Source: JBFMFH01 sp964481395 (lineage in GTDB: Bacteria; Acidobacteriota; Vicinamibacteria; Vicinamibacterales; JAKQTR01). From it: a DNA stretch of 64,000 nt. Below, piece after piece: positions 29,162 through 38,768 of the stretch (position 1 is the first letter of the stretch; every line of letters begins with the position of its first letter). The position numbers and the translations under genes were made by a program. Location of the stretch: assembly GCA_964481395.1 (NCBI GenBank), contig CAYZYG010000011.1, positions 1 to 64,000 of the forward strand, written 5' to 3'. A model generated the notes under the pieces. The model saw only the letters and a program-made list of their open reading frames with translations. It made no database searches and was not told the origin of the DNA.

Positions 29162-29992
29162 ATGAACGGCGCATCCGGTCGACCTGAGAATGCATCTGCT
29201 GTCAGCGGCCGCCTCAGGCGATTCTCGCCCGGGCGGCTGCCGTTCGCGCTCGCCCGCCTGAACTTCAGGCGGATGGAGGAGTGCGCCACGATCATCCGCT
29301 GGCTAGATGCCAGGGCCGGCGAGCACATACTCGACATCGGCTGCGGAGACGGGGCCTACGACTGCCGAATCGCCCGGACCGGCGCGCGTGTCACCGGGAT
29401 AGACATCCACGAGAGGCGCCTTGCCGCGGCTCGCCTGTACTGCCAGAGCCACCGCACGACGTTCCTGTTCATGGATGCCTCCAGCCTGGATTTCGATGAC
29501 GCGACCTTTGACAAGGCGGTGAGCTTCTGCGTCGTCGAGCACCTGGCCAACGACGATCGGGTCCTGCGCAACGTCGCACGCGTCCTGAGGCCGGGAGGAC
29601 TGTTCGTTTTCTCGGCAGACAGCCTGTCGAACCCGGGCATCACCGAGGCCGAGCGCCGGCGCCATCGGGCGCGCTACGCCGTCAATACGTTCTACACGGC
29701 GGAGAACGTCAGGGCGAAGCTCGATCGGGCCGGGTTCGACCTCCTCGGCTGGCGCTACATCCTGTCGTCACGCATGGAACTGGCCGTCGTCCGGGCGTCC
29801 TGGAAACTCGACGATCTCCCGGGCGTGTTCGGGCCCCTCCGGCCTGCCGGGTACCTGGCTCTGGGGGCGTTCCGCTGGCTGGCTGGGCGCTCCCCGGCCC
29901 GCCGGGCGGCCTCGGCCGACGCTGGCCTCACGCTCCTGGTCAAGGCGGTCCGGCGCCCCGCGCCGCTCGCCGCCCGCTCGGTTTCCGCATAG
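29162..29992 (+). CDS. Class I SAM-dependent methyltransferase
   Basis: 276 residues from ATG 29162; an internal ATG (MEECATIIRWL) is an alternative start. SAM-binding motif I is ILDIGCGDGAYDC; motif II GIDIHERRL; then FDKAVSFCVVEHL and LRPGGLFVFS (motifs III/IV), as in UbiE/Methyltransf_11 proteins. Substrate unknown. It lies between the SDR and SPT genes (24 bases before the latter), so it may methylate a lipid or head-group intermediate. The C-terminal 60 residues are hydrophobic and Arg-rich and may touch the membrane. Confidence 0.85.
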   Translation: MNGASGRPENASAVSGRLRRFSPGRLPFALARLNFRRMEECATIIRWLDARAGEHILDIGCGDGAYDCRIARTGARVTGIDIHERRLAAARLYCQSHRTTFLFMDASSLDFDDATFDKAVSFCVVEHLANDDRVLRNVARVLRPGGLFVFSADSLSNPGITEAERRRHRARYAVNTFYTAENVRAKLDRAGFDLLGWRYILSSRMELAVVRASWKLDDLPGVFGPLRPAGYLALGAFRWLAGRSPARRAASADAGLTLLVKAVRRPAPLAARSVSA

Positions 29993-30016
29993 AATGGCTG
30001 TTCAGGTTACGCGCGC

Positions 30017-31285
30017 ATGACTCACCCGAACCGAATCACCCAGCGAATCCGGGACTACGGCGATGCCAGGCGGCTGATGTCCCTCGGGCTCTACCAGTAT
30101 TTCAGGCCCATCCAGTCCGGACAGGACACGGCCGTGGTCGTCGACGGCCGCACGCTGCTGATGTTCGGGTCGAACAGCTATCTGGGCCTGACCAACCACC
30201 CGGCTGTGAAGGACGCGGCTGCGCGAGCCCTGGCGAAGTACGGAACGGCCTGCGCGGGCTCACGTTTTCTCAATGGCACGCTCGACATCCATGTGGCCTG
30301 CGAGGAGCGGCTGGCGCGGTTCGTCGGCAAGGAAGCCGCCCTGCTGTACTCGACCGGTTTTCAGGTCAATCAGGGCGTCATCTCCTCGCTGGTTCGGCGA
30401 GGCGACTACGTGCTGCTCGACAAGCTCGACCACGCGAGCATCGTCGATGGGGCCAGGCTGAGCTTCGGCCGGACGCTGCGATTCCGCCACAACGACACGG
30501 CGCAGCTCGAGGAACTGCTCGCGTCTCTTCCGTCCACCGCTGGCAAACTCATCGTAGCCGATGGCGTGTTCAGCATGGACGGGGACGTCATCAACCTGCC
30601 GGCGGTGCTCGATCTCGCCGAGCGCTACGGCGCCCTCGTCATGGTCGACGACGCCCACGGCATCGGCGTGCTGGGCGAACAGGGCCGTGGCACCGCTTCG
30701 TTCTTCGGCCGAGGCGACGACGTCGATCTGATCATGGGAACGTTCAGCAAGTCGCTGGCTTCCCAGGGCGGGTTCATCGCGGCCGACGCCGACACGATCC
30801 ACTACCTCAAGCACACGTCCCGGGCGCTCATCTTCAGTGCGAGCCCGGCGCCCGCCAACGTGGCGGCCGTGATGGCGGCGCTCGACATCATCGAGTCCGA
30901 GCCCGAACGGCTGCAGCGGCTCTGGGACAACACTCGGCGTATGACCGCCGGGTTGAAATACCTGGGGTTCGATCTCGGGAGCTCCACCACGCCGATTCTG
31001 CCCGTCATGGTCGGCGACGATCTGACGTGCCTCCAGATGTCCGTCGGCCTCCAGGACGAGGGCGTCTTCGTGAATCCGGTCGTCCACCCGGGCGTGGAAG
31101 TCGGCCGGGCCCTGCTGCGCGTCAGCCTCATGGCAACCCATACGTTCAGCGAGATCGATCGGGCGCTGGAGGCGTTCGAGCGCGTGGGCCGGCGCCTCGG
31201 AGTGATCCCGACCTCGGCCGCGTGCGCAATCGAACCCCTGACCGAGCGAGCAACCGCCGTCTCCGTGTCGGCCGACGAATGGTGA
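30017..31285 (+). CDS. spt: Serine palmitoyltransferase-like alpha-oxoamine synthase
   Basis: 422 residues, PLP-dependent alpha-oxoamine synthase fold. Motifs: GSNSYLGLTNHP, GTACAGSRFLNGT, DKLDHASIVDG (His stacking on PLP), DDAHGIGVLGE (Asp/His binding PLP) and GTFSKSLASQGG (Schiff-base Lys). These enzymes condense an acyl-CoA with an amino acid; SPT uses serine plus palmitoyl-CoA to give 3-ketosphinganine. KBL or BioF are alternatives by family, but the cluster with CDP-alcohol transferase, acyltransferase and PAP2 genes favours sphingolipid synthesis. TAGAAT at 29990-29995 could be a local -10. The stop overlaps the next gene by 7 bases, implying translational coupling. Confidence 0.82.
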   Translation: MTHPNRITQRIRDYGDARRLMSLGLYQYFRPIQSGQDTAVVVDGRTLLMFGSNSYLGLTNHPAVKDAAARALAKYGTACAGSRFLNGTLDIHVACEERLARFVGKEAALLYSTGFQVNQGVISSLVRRGDYVLLDKLDHASIVDGARLSFGRTLRFRHNDTAQLEELLASLPSTAGKLIVADGVFSMDGDVINLPAVLDLAERYGALVMVDDAHGIGVLGEQGRGTASFFGRGDDVDLIMGTFSKSLASQGGFIAADADTIHYLKHTSRALIFSASPAPANVAAVMAALDIIESEPERLQRLWDNTRRMTAGLKYLGFDLGSSTTPILPVMVGDDLTCLQMSVGLQDEGVFVNPVVHPGVEVGRALLRVSLMATHTFSEIDRALEAFERVGRRLGVIPTSAACAIEPLTERATAVSVSADEW

Positions 31286-32097
31286 CGGGCGTCATTCTGG
31301 CGGCTGGACGGGGCAGCCGCCTCGCGGCACCAGCCCGCAGTAAACCCCTGTGCCCCGTCCGGGGCCGGGCGCTGATTGACTGGGTGATGCTCTCCTCCCG
31401 CGACGCCGGAATTGAGGATTTCGTCGTGGTCACCGGATACGGCCGCGACGCTGTCGAGCGGCACGTCTCCGTCGTGGCTGAGCGCCTGCACACCCGGGTC
31501 CGCTTCGCGTTCAACGACCACTGGCACCGTGATAACGGCATCTCGGTGCTGCGCGCGAAGGGGCTCGTCGGCGACACCTTCATCCTGCTGATGGCGGATC
31601 ACATCTTCGATCCGGGCATCCTCGCAGCACTGATGGCGAACTGTCCCGAGCCGGGCGGACTGGTGCTCGCAGCCGACTTCAGAGTGCCACGGCATCCCTG
31701 GGTCGACCTGGACGACGTGACCCGTCTCTTCGTCGAAGACGGCCGCATTTCGCGCATCGGCAAACAGCTGCAGCCCTACAACGCCTTCGACACCGGGATC
31801 TTCCACTGCACACCGGCCCTGTTCGAGGCGATCGCCGAGAGCGACCGCCACGGAGACGCCAGCCTCTCTGGCGGGGTTAGGCTCCTGGCCGGGCAGGGGC
31901 GGGCTCGCGTCATGGACATTGGCAGCCGGATTTGGGTGGATGTTGACGACGCTGACTCGCGGGCGCACGCGGAGCGGCTGCTGGCCGAGGGCCCGCTGCC
32001 GATCGTCGGAACCGGTCCTCCACACGCCGCGGAGGTCGCGACGTCGCCTGATGAAGATCGCATCGCGGCAGCATCTCCTGTGCGCGCGCTCCGCTGA
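31279..32097 (+). CDS. Nucleotidyltransferase (CTP:inositol/polyol-phosphate cytidylyltransferase-like)
   Basis: 272 residues from ATG 31279, inside the end of the SPT gene. N-terminal nucleotide-binding signature GVILAAGRGSRL with downstream SKPLCPV; then DHWHRDNGISVLRAKGLVGD and FILLMADHIFDPGIL, where the MADH Asp is the expected metal ligand. The NGxS and MADHIFDP features recall inositol-1-phosphate cytidylyltransferases that act just before CDP-alcohol transferases in di-myo-inositol-phosphate synthesis. Predicted reaction: CTP + polyol phosphate gives CDP-polyol + PPi. The substrate is inferred; sugar-phosphate or phosphocholine use is possible. The partner CDP-alcohol transferase starts 42 bases downstream. 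Confidence 0.75.
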   Translation: MVTGVILAAGRGSRLAAPARSKPLCPVRGRALIDWVMLSSRDAGIEDFVVVTGYGRDAVERHVSVVAERLHTRVRFAFNDHWHRDNGISVLRAKGLVGDTFILLMADHIFDPGILAALMANCPEPGGLVLAADFRVPRHPWVDLDDVTRLFVEDGRISRIGKQLQPYNAFDTGIFHCTPALFEAIAESDRHGDASLSGGVRLLAGQGRARVMDIGSRIWVDVDDADSRAHAERLLAEGPLPIVGTGPPHAAEVATSPDEDRIAAASPVRALR

Positions 32098-32139
32098 TCA
32101 TCTCGGGCTGGCAGACGCTGTCGAGCGTGAAGTCCAACC

Positions 32140-32829
32140 ATGACGCGACCTGACTCCGGCAACACCGGTTACTCGGCGGCAGACTCGCTCAAGCCTGCGC
32201 CCCGCGGGTGGATGCGGTGGATCGGTTTCGTCGACAGAGGGCTGAACCGTCCGGTGGCGGCGCTCATCGTCCGGGCGGTGTACGAGACCCGGGTCTCGCC
32301 CAACCACCTGTCGTACCTCTCCGGCTTGCTCGGCCTGCTCGCGGCCGGGTGTTTCTGGGTCGGCGGCTATCCGGTGGCGGTCGCCGGCGCGGTGCTGGCC
32401 CAGGCGTCATCCGTGGTCGATGGCGCGGACGGCATGCTGGCCAGGGCTCGAAAGTCCGGATCTCCGTATGGCGCGTACCTCGACCTGGTGCTCGACCGGA
32501 TCGTCGACTTCTTCGTCCTGGCAGGAATCGCGGTAGGCTTGTGGGCCGAGACCGGTCGCGTCACGCTCCTGGCCCTGGGGCTGTTCACGGCCGGCCTGTA
32601 CCTGCTCCAGATTCACCTCTTCTACCTGACCAAGGGCGTGCGAGGCGAACAGGCGACGGGAGACACAGGCGAGGCGCGCGCCATCCTCTTCTGGGCGCTG
32701 CTGGCGTTCGCCGTCGCGGGCCGGCTGGATCTGTTCGTCTACGTGATGCTCACCGAGACCGTCATCGTGAACATCGTGCGGTTCGTGTCCTTCGTGCGGC
32801 TGGAAGGCAGCCTGACGTCTCATCTGTGA
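32140..32829 (+). CDS. CDP-alcohol phosphatidyltransferase
   Basis: 229 residues with several hydrophobic helices. The CDP-OH-P transferase signature D-G-x-x-A-R-x8-G-x3-D-x3-D is clear: VVDGADGMLARARKSGSPYG followed by AYLDLVLDR. The enzyme transfers a phospho-alcohol from a CDP-activated donor to a hydroxyl acceptor at the inner membrane. Next to a cytidylyltransferase and an SPT-like gene it could place a phosphoinositol-type or similar head group on a lipid; the acceptor is not visible from sequence. It ends the plus-strand gene run that begins at the SDR gene. Confidence 0.88.
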   Translation: MTRPDSGNTGYSAADSLKPAPRGWMRWIGFVDRGLNRPVAALIVRAVYETRVSPNHLSYLSGLLGLLAAGCFWVGGYPVAVAGAVLAQASSVVDGADGMLARARKSGSPYGAYLDLVLDRIVDFFVLAGIAVGLWAETGRVTLLALGLFTAGLYLLQIHLFYLTKGVRGEQATGDTGEARAILFWALLAFAVAGRLDLFVYVMLTETVIVNIVRFVSFVRLEGSLTSHL

Positions 32830-32862
32830 TCTTCGGCGGCTGCGCACGCGTGTCCGCCGGAG

Positions 32863-33045
32863 GCCGGGGCTTCAGCCCCGGCGGGCATGCCGGCCCTGAA
32901 GGGCCGGCCTCCAGATCGCAACTCCCGACCCCCGACTCCCGACGGATCACACCTCCGTCCACCCCGGCCGCAGGCCGCGGCATGGCTCGTCTGTGATCCT
33001 CTTCTCGTCTCGGCGCGGCGCGGCCGGCGACCGCGCCCTACCGGT
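32863..33045. repeat. Intergenic palindromes and dispersed repeat
   Basis: Two perfect hairpins: GCCGGGGCT/AGCCCCGGC (32863-32882) and GCCGGCCCT/AGGGCCGGC (32889-32908). They are followed by ACTCCCG-type heptamers (about 32930-32941) and a block at 32993-33045 resembling the repeat at 8866-8899. They lie between convergent genes and could act as a bidirectional terminator as well as a REP-like element. Confidence 0.5.
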
Positions 33046-33046
33046 C

Positions 33047-34621
33047 CTACGAGCAGGAGTACTCGCTCGCCCGCAGGACGCCGGCCGGTTGTGTCGGGAC
33101 CGCGTTCAACAGTCCGGCCGCCTCCAGCAGGAGCACGCCGAGCCTGTCGACCGGGATGTCCAGTTTGCGACCGCCCGCCAAGCGCTGGCTGTCCCAGATG
33201 AGGTAGTCCGTGCGGCCGTCCTGGGCGCTCCCAAGGTCGTACACGTCCGGCATGATCGGAAGGTGATCGCCGTAGAAGCAGAGGAAGCCCTGCCGCGAGC
33301 GCTGCTCCATCCACGCACGCAGCGTCCCGACCATCCGATCCGCATTCCTCAGATGGCGCAGGTAGACCGTCAAATCGTGCGGCGCCGGCTGACCGCCGTC
33401 TCGCGACGGGTCGAAGTAGAGCGCGGCTTCTCCCGGTGAAACCGCCTCGAGACGCAGCGGGCCGTGGTTCTCCATCGTGATGGCGAACACGAACGCGGGC
33501 CTGTCGCTCCGGCCGACCAGACTGATGATCTTGTCCGCGACCGACGCATCGCTCACGAAAGGCCCGAAGGTCCGGCTGCCGGCAAAGGACCGGAGGTCCA
33601 CGAACTCGTCGAAGCCGAGCGCCGGGAAGACGCGGTCCCGCCCGTAGAACGTGGACGCGTACGGGTGGACGCAGATCGTCCGGTACCCGAGCCCGCGCAC
33701 GCACCTCACGATGGTCGGCAACGGCTGCAGGGCCAGCGCACGGTACGGATTCAACCGATCGACGCCGAGGCTGGCGCTCGGCACGCCCGACAGGAAGGCG
33801 AACTCGGTGCGGACCGTATTCGCGCCCCACGCGGGCACGTGCAGGCGGCCTTCGGCCACCGCGACGCGCCGCAGTGCGTCGAAATGTTCGAGCACGTCCT
33901 CTCGAACGCCCCCAGACAGCCGACGCGCATCGAAGAAGGACTCGCTCTGAACCACCACCATGTCCGGCAGGGCGGACGAAGGTCTGCTCGGTCGCACGAT
34001 AGCGAATGGCGAGGCTGGGGCTTCGAGCGTGCGCCGGCGTTCGACGCGCCAGTACAGCCACAGACTGGTGGCCAGGCCCCACCGCTGGAGATCGTTCACC
34101 GGATCCAGCGTCGGCGTTCCGGCCCTTCGTGTGCCCAACCAGAGCAGCGCGGCAGCCGGCAGGCCCAGCGCCGCAGCGACCGGCAACGCCCCAGGCCAGT
34201 CGTCGGACACGGGCCAGGCTTGCAGCAGGAACCACCCCCCGGTGGCCACAACCGCTGCGGCCCCGACGAACAGTACGCCTCTCCACGCCCCCAGAAACGG
34301 GACGTACAGGCGTGGGTGCCGAAGGGCCTCGGGAAGGAAAGGGAGGTCGGTAAAGACCAGTGGCTCCCGGAGGGACTTGAACTTCGCGTTGCTGACGAGC
34401 ACCGGGAGCAGCCAGGCCAGAAGGGCCAGGCTCATGGCCAGAACAGGCCGCCTCGTGACCGTGAGCATCGTGCCGTAGAACGAGAGCCAGATGCCGAAGT
34501 GCACGGCATACGCGCCGGCAGGGCGGCCCGTGAGACGCGGGCGAGGCTTCAACGTTCGTTCCAGGAGGAACGTCGCCACCCAACCGACGAGTGCTGCCAG
34601 AACGACTGACACCGTACCCAT
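33047..34621 (-). CDS. LTA-synthase-like membrane sulfatase / phospho-head-group transferase
   Basis: 524 residues. About five hydrophobic segments occupy residues 1-170, followed by an extracytoplasmic alkaline-phosphatase-fold domain. Key motifs: DMVVVQSESFFD (metal site), GANTVRTEFAFLSG (Thr nucleophile), ITMENHGP, and CFYGDHLPI (metal-binding D-H). Family members (LtaS, phosphoglycerol or phosphoethanolamine transferases) move phospho-alcohols from phospholipids onto glycans or lipids outside the membrane. In this cluster it may decorate the lipid head group or a surface glycan. It is convergent with the CDP-alcohol transferase gene and lies in the same strand run as the metallophosphoesterase gene, 29 bases away. 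Confidence 0.85.
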   Translation of the reverse strand: MGTVSVVLAALVGWVATFLLERTLKPRPRLTGRPAGAYAVHFGIWLSFYGTMLTVTRRPVLAMSLALLAWLLPVLVSNAKFKSLREPLVFTDLPFLPEALRHPRLYVPFLGAWRGVLFVGAAAVVATGGWFLLQAWPVSDDWPGALPVAAALGLPAAALLWLGTRRAGTPTLDPVNDLQRWGLATSLWLYWRVERRRTLEAPASPFAIVRPSRPSSALPDMVVVQSESFFDARRLSGGVREDVLEHFDALRRVAVAEGRLHVPAWGANTVRTEFAFLSGVPSASLGVDRLNPYRALALQPLPTIVRCVRGLGYRTICVHPYASTFYGRDRVFPALGFDEFVDLRSFAGSRTFGPFVSDASVADKIISLVGRSDRPAFVFAITMENHGPLRLEAVSPGEAALYFDPSRDGGQPAPHDLTVYLRHLRNADRMVGTLRAWMEQRSRQGFLCFYGDHLPIMPDVYDLGSAQDGRTDYLIWDSQRLAGGRKLDIPVDRLGVLLLEAAGLLNAVPTQPAGVLRASEYSCS

Positions 34622-34650
34622 GCTACCACCGGGACGGGGGGGGCGCGCGC

Positions 34651-36903
34651 TCAGCGTGGCCGTCCGAACCGCAAACCAACGGTCACCCCGACTCTGGTAC
34701 GCCCCCCGAACTCCTGCCGGGCGGTCTGGCTCGCTCCGACGGGAACGGACACCTTGACGCCGACGGTCAGGGGCGTCAGGCGGTCAGCCAGGTTGCCCAC
34801 GAGAGGCAGTTCGACGCCCATGGTCAGGAATGCCAGCGATGCGCGGCCGGTCCAGACTTCCAGGCCCGGCAGTCGAAGCGTCACGAGGTTCGCCCCGGGA
34901 ATGTGCACGTCGATGGCCAACGGCGACAGGTCGATCGCCGCCGCCTGCGCGCGAGCGCCGGTGCCTGTGCCTCCGCGGGCGTAGTCGACGACGCCGACGC
35001 CGAACGACGGACGCCAGTTCACGAACGCCAACGGTCGGTACAGGCGCTCCAGGCCCCACGTCCCAGGGATCAAGTCGATCCCGGCGCCAGCCGAACTACC
35101 CGTGGAGATTGAGGAGCGGAAGACCACCTGCGGACCGTTCGGCCTGGCTGGAAGGTCCTGCGGCCCGAGGAAGCGTGGTGAGACGTCCACCATGCGCCCG
35201 TCACGAACGTGGACGAGCAGGTAGTGGTGACCCACGCGCGTTTCGTGGTCGCGCACCTCGATGGCAGACGGCAGGCCGGCGCCGCCCAACGCCGCCAGTT
35301 TCTCGTTGTAAAGCGCGACCGTCTGCGCGATCCGCTCGGGAGGGAACGCCAGCCGCAACTGGCCGCCCCCGCCACCCGAGACCATCCAGCGGACGGTATG
35401 GTCCGGCTGTTCTGGCTGCCTGACCACGATCGAGGTGTCCTCGAACCCGTGGACGCAGGCCGTGAAGACGTTTGACACCCGAGCCGCCAGCAACTCATCG
35501 ATCATCGTGCGGTTGCCGGCTTCGCCGGGCCCGTACGGCAGGCCCAGCGCCAGCCACAGGTTGTACCCCAGGCCGGTGGCGTAGATGCTCTTGGAACTGT
35601 TGAAGGCCGGCTGGTGCATGACGGCCGCGAGCGTGCGGCCGTGCTCGCGGGCGTACTGCGCCACCGCGCGGAAGAACTCGATCTGGCCGTTGAACGGGCT
35701 GTCCGAAAAAAGGTTGAGCCGGTGCTGATCCTTCGTCTCGGGGTGCAGCGCGACCTTCAGGCGCGCGAACGCCGGGTAGTGCCACCCGCGCGCCATGGAA
35801 TCCAGGAAGAGGTAGATGACGCTCCCGGTATCCACCCCGTACGCGACCATGTCGTCGGAATTGATGACCGGCAGCGTCCCGTATCCGGCCCGCCGGAACA
35901 GGGGCGCGAGCCGCGCGGCCAGTGCCTGCTTCTCGGCCTCGAGATCTCCCGGATCGCCGGCGGGCTCACCAGGGACCGGTCCGGCCCGGCCAGCCGCCTC
36001 GTCGGAACGCCGGCTCGCCCGTTCGACGAGGGTGTCGACCCATCGCAGACGGTAGCGGCCGTCGGGTCCCCGCTCGTAGTGCTCACGGAGCGTCCGTTGA
36101 TCGGCCTCGACGTTCCTGGAGATGACTGCGGCGAACGCCTCAGCGGGGAGATCGGTCGGTACGGGGTACAGCACGTGCGGGTTCGCAATCAGGCTGTCCC
36201 AGGCGAAGAACGCCTTGAAGTGGCCGACGCCCTTCGGATCGTCGAACAGGTCCTTGTAGACCGTTTGCGGCCTGAGCCGGAAATGGAGGATCTCGTGGTT
36301 GCCGATCGCGGGGAGGATGACCTTCTCGCGGGCCAGCGCCGCGATATTCGGATACGGGGACCCGTTTGGCGCGCGCCCTGAGAGGGCCTGACCCAGGTAC
36401 CGCCACTGGATGGCGTCCGGGCCTTCGTACACCATGTCCCCCGACAGGATGACGAAGCGAACGCGGTCGTAGACCCGCTCACCCGTGCGTTCGTCGGTGG
36501 CGCCGCGGACATCGCGGGCAATGGCTTCGAACACGTCGTGGCGGAACGTCCGGACACTGTTCTGAATGTCGCCGATCACGACGACGTAGTAGTCCTCGGG
36601 CTCCGCACCGGAAGCGGTTCCGGCATCGAGTTGCTGGTGGAGACGGGTAACGTTTCCGGAGCCGAAGGGCTGCGCCGGACGGTCGGACTCCCCAGCCGAC
36701 TGGCCGGCCACAGGGCGCGCGGCGCCCAGTACGACGACGAGGGCCAGCGCCGCGGGCACCCGCGAGGTTCTCCTGCGTGATTGCTGGCCGTAGGGCCCCT
36801 GGCCCGCCCCCCCCAGGATTCGGTGCCCGTGCTGCACCGGGTCCCGGGTCCCGGATCCCGGATCCCGGGCGGCGCCAGCCGTCTGTGTACGTCGGACAGC
36901 CAT
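34651..36903 (-). CDS. Calcineurin-like metallophosphoesterase with C-terminal barrel-like domain
   Basis: Up to 750 residues from ATG 36903; the true start is uncertain because the first 45 residues come from CCCGGAT-type DNA repeats, and a signal-like segment (RVPAALALVVVLGAARPVAG) begins about residue 47. Metallophosphoesterase motifs in order: VVIGDIQN, ILSGDMVYEG, GNHEILHF, VMHQPAFN and CVHGFED, giving the D, GD, GNHE and H ligands. The last 180 residues are beta-rich (GVGVVDYARGG, GVELPLVGN, RTRVGVTVGLRFG) and resemble an outer-membrane-type barrel or anchoring domain. It should hydrolyse phosphomono- or diesters in the periplasm or at the surface. It lies between the sulfatase and DUF3943-like genes in a minus-strand run with 1-29 base gaps. 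Confidence 0.8.
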   Translation of the reverse strand: MAVRRTQTAGAARDPGSGTRDPVQHGHRILGGAGQGPYGQQSRRRTSRVPAALALVVVLGAARPVAGQSAGESDRPAQPFGSGNVTRLHQQLDAGTASGAEPEDYYVVVIGDIQNSVRTFRHDVFEAIARDVRGATDERTGERVYDRVRFVILSGDMVYEGPDAIQWRYLGQALSGRAPNGSPYPNIAALAREKVILPAIGNHEILHFRLRPQTVYKDLFDDPKGVGHFKAFFAWDSLIANPHVLYPVPTDLPAEAFAAVISRNVEADQRTLREHYERGPDGRYRLRWVDTLVERASRRSDEAAGRAGPVPGEPAGDPGDLEAEKQALAARLAPLFRRAGYGTLPVINSDDMVAYGVDTGSVIYLFLDSMARGWHYPAFARLKVALHPETKDQHRLNLFSDSPFNGQIEFFRAVAQYAREHGRTLAAVMHQPAFNSSKSIYATGLGYNLWLALGLPYGPGEAGNRTMIDELLAARVSNVFTACVHGFEDTSIVVRQPEQPDHTVRWMVSGGGGGQLRLAFPPERIAQTVALYNEKLAALGGAGLPSAIEVRDHETRVGHHYLLVHVRDGRMVDVSPRFLGPQDLPARPNGPQVVFRSSISTGSSAGAGIDLIPGTWGLERLYRPLAFVNWRPSFGVGVVDYARGGTGTGARAQAAAIDLSPLAIDVHIPGANLVTLRLPGLEVWTGRASLAFLTMGVELPLVGNLADRLTPLTVGVKVSVPVGASQTARQEFGGRTRVGVTVGLRFGRPR

Positions 36904-36904
36904 C

Positions 36905-38551
36905 TCAGAACCTGACTCCCAGCCCGTAGCCGATGCGCGTCTCGTGACGACGCTCGGTAACGTCGTGGAACTGCCCCCACCGGCTGAGGCGCTCCGCGCC
37001 AGCGGTGGCGAAGACGGGGGTGCCGGGAACCTGTACGCTCAGGCCCACGCCGTAGCTCAGCCGCGAGTCCTTCAGATGGCTGTCGTCGGTGATGTCGCTT
37101 TGGTACCGATCGAGGCCTTCGATCGAGCCGACGCGCTGGTACTCCAGCCCGGCGGAGGCACGTACGGGCCCGTACCGCACCTCGAGGCTGCCGGCCGCCG
37201 TCCCTCCAAGCGCGTAGTAGTACCCCCAGTTGTGGAGGGTCGTCTTGACGCCAGCGATGGGATGGGTGGCCGAGTAGCGGTTGAAGGCCAGCGCGTTGAC
37301 CATGCCAAAATCCACCGTCGCGTGGAGATCGAGTCGCGTCCAGAGTCTCCCGTCGTAGCGCGTCAGTGCCAGCGTCGGGCCCGGCAGATGGACGAATGAC
37401 GATTTGTCCGCGTAGCGCGTCGGCTGCTCCCGCGGAAACCATTTCTCCGTCATGCCGAGTTCCTTCCCGTCGTAGTCGACGACGGGGCTTTTCCGCCAGA
37501 CGTCCCAGGCGGTCCCGCAGCCCAGCCAGACGTCGTAACCGTGCCGCCGCCCCTCGCCGTCGAGCCGGACCTGCTTCCACCACCAGCCGAACAGCGTGGT
37601 CCGCGTGCGGAGCGCGAACTCGCCGGCCGATCCCGAGCCGGCGTCGAGACCGAAGCGAATGCCGCTGTCGATCACGCGGTCCGCGAAACCGCGGCCCGAT
37701 CCCGGCTCTCCGTAGCCCGGCAGAGTGATCACGCGCATGGCCAGCTCGGCGGCGCCAACGGACGGGCGACGATCGTCAGCCGTCAGCACGCCGCTTCGGC
37801 CGCCGAGCGACAGGTGGAAGTCGTGGTCCGTATCGACGGGCACCCGCGGCGGCCGCGTCGACCCGTCGAGCAGGTCGTTGGCGGCGAGAATGGGGTTGCT
37901 GAGCGTTTCGGCGATCCGGTTGGTGACGCCGGGGCGATTTCTGTAGTAGTGGCCGATCTGGAAGAGCGGCTCGCCGATGGCCAGCCCGCCGGCCACGGTG
38001 AACACATGGTCGTTGATTGCTGAGATTTCGCGCCACTCCGACACGAACTCCCACACGACCGAGGCGCCCGCCGCGACAAGCGTCGACTCCCCGGCGCTGA
38101 GCCGGTTCGTGCGCGCCCAATTGTAATAGATCGCGCCCGCCGCCGCGTGCGTCCAGTTCAACTGCATGGTGTTGGAGTCGAGCCGGTGCCCCTCGCTGGT
38201 GAACAGCTTTCGGCGCTGGTCCTTCCAGTTCAATCCGAACTGCCAGTCCTCGATGAAATCGGAGTACTTGCGCCAGTAGTTCAGCGTCGAGAACGTCAGG
38301 AACGTCCCCGCCTCGAGCAGGGCGCGGCCCGTCCGCTTGTCACCACCGGTGCGGACCGTCGAGTTTGTCTGCGGATCCGCGACGTTCTGGGTCGAACCCT
38401 GGGCGCTCCCGGTGGTCCGCGCGGTGGAGGTCTCCTGCTGCTGTTCGACCGACGACACGACGCCAGCGCCTGCGACGACGGGCAGACCCGCCAGCACTCC
38501 GGCCAGCAGTCCGGACACACCAAACCAGGGGCGAACTCGACGTCTGATCAT
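36905..38551 (-). CDS. DUF3943-like outer-membrane protein
   Basis: 548 residues with a signal peptide (LLAGVLAGLPVVAGAG). The central segment LDSNTMQLNWTHAAAGAIYY and the following ES-V-WEFVSEWREISAINDH match the DUF3943 layout, where an Asn/His/Tyr-rich block precedes an E-S-x-W-E membrane-facing region. The C-terminal half alternates short polar and aromatic stretches and ends in Phe (IGYGLGVRF), as outer-membrane barrels do. Function unknown; the family is often found near lipid-modifying genes. It is first in a three-gene minus-strand run with the metallophosphoesterase (1-base gap) and sulfatase. Confidence 0.75.
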   Translation of the reverse strand: MIRRRVRPWFGVSGLLAGVLAGLPVVAGAGVVSSVEQQQETSTARTTGSAQGSTQNVADPQTNSTVRTGGDKRTGRALLEAGTFLTFSTLNYWRKYSDFIEDWQFGLNWKDQRRKLFTSEGHRLDSNTMQLNWTHAAAGAIYYNWARTNRLSAGESTLVAAGASVVWEFVSEWREISAINDHVFTVAGGLAIGEPLFQIGHYYRNRPGVTNRIAETLSNPILAANDLLDGSTRPPRVPVDTDHDFHLSLGGRSGVLTADDRRPSVGAAELAMRVITLPGYGEPGSGRGFADRVIDSGIRFGLDAGSGSAGEFALRTRTTLFGWWWKQVRLDGEGRRHGYDVWLGCGTAWDVWRKSPVVDYDGKELGMTEKWFPREQPTRYADKSSFVHLPGPTLALTRYDGRLWTRLDLHATVDFGMVNALAFNRYSATHPIAGVKTTLHNWGYYYALGGTAAGSLEVRYGPVRASAGLEYQRVGSIEGLDRYQSDITDDSHLKDSRLSYGVGLSVQVPGTPVFATAGAERLSRWGQFHDVTERRHETRIGYGLGVRF

Positions 38552-38768
38552 GCTGCTGCCCGCGGACAGAAAGGCAGGCGCTCGTGAAGCAGAGGCGCTC
38601 GCGTCTACGCGCTGGAGAACCGGCCGCAGGGGTCGCCACGGCGGGGGCAGGGGCCCGTCCGCGTCTTCGCCCTATCGTACGCCGCCGCCCCCTGAATCAC
38701 AAGTGGACGTCCGGCGTGAGGCGGGGCCCACAGGCCAAGTCGCGACGGGGACGCTTCCCTGGCGCACC

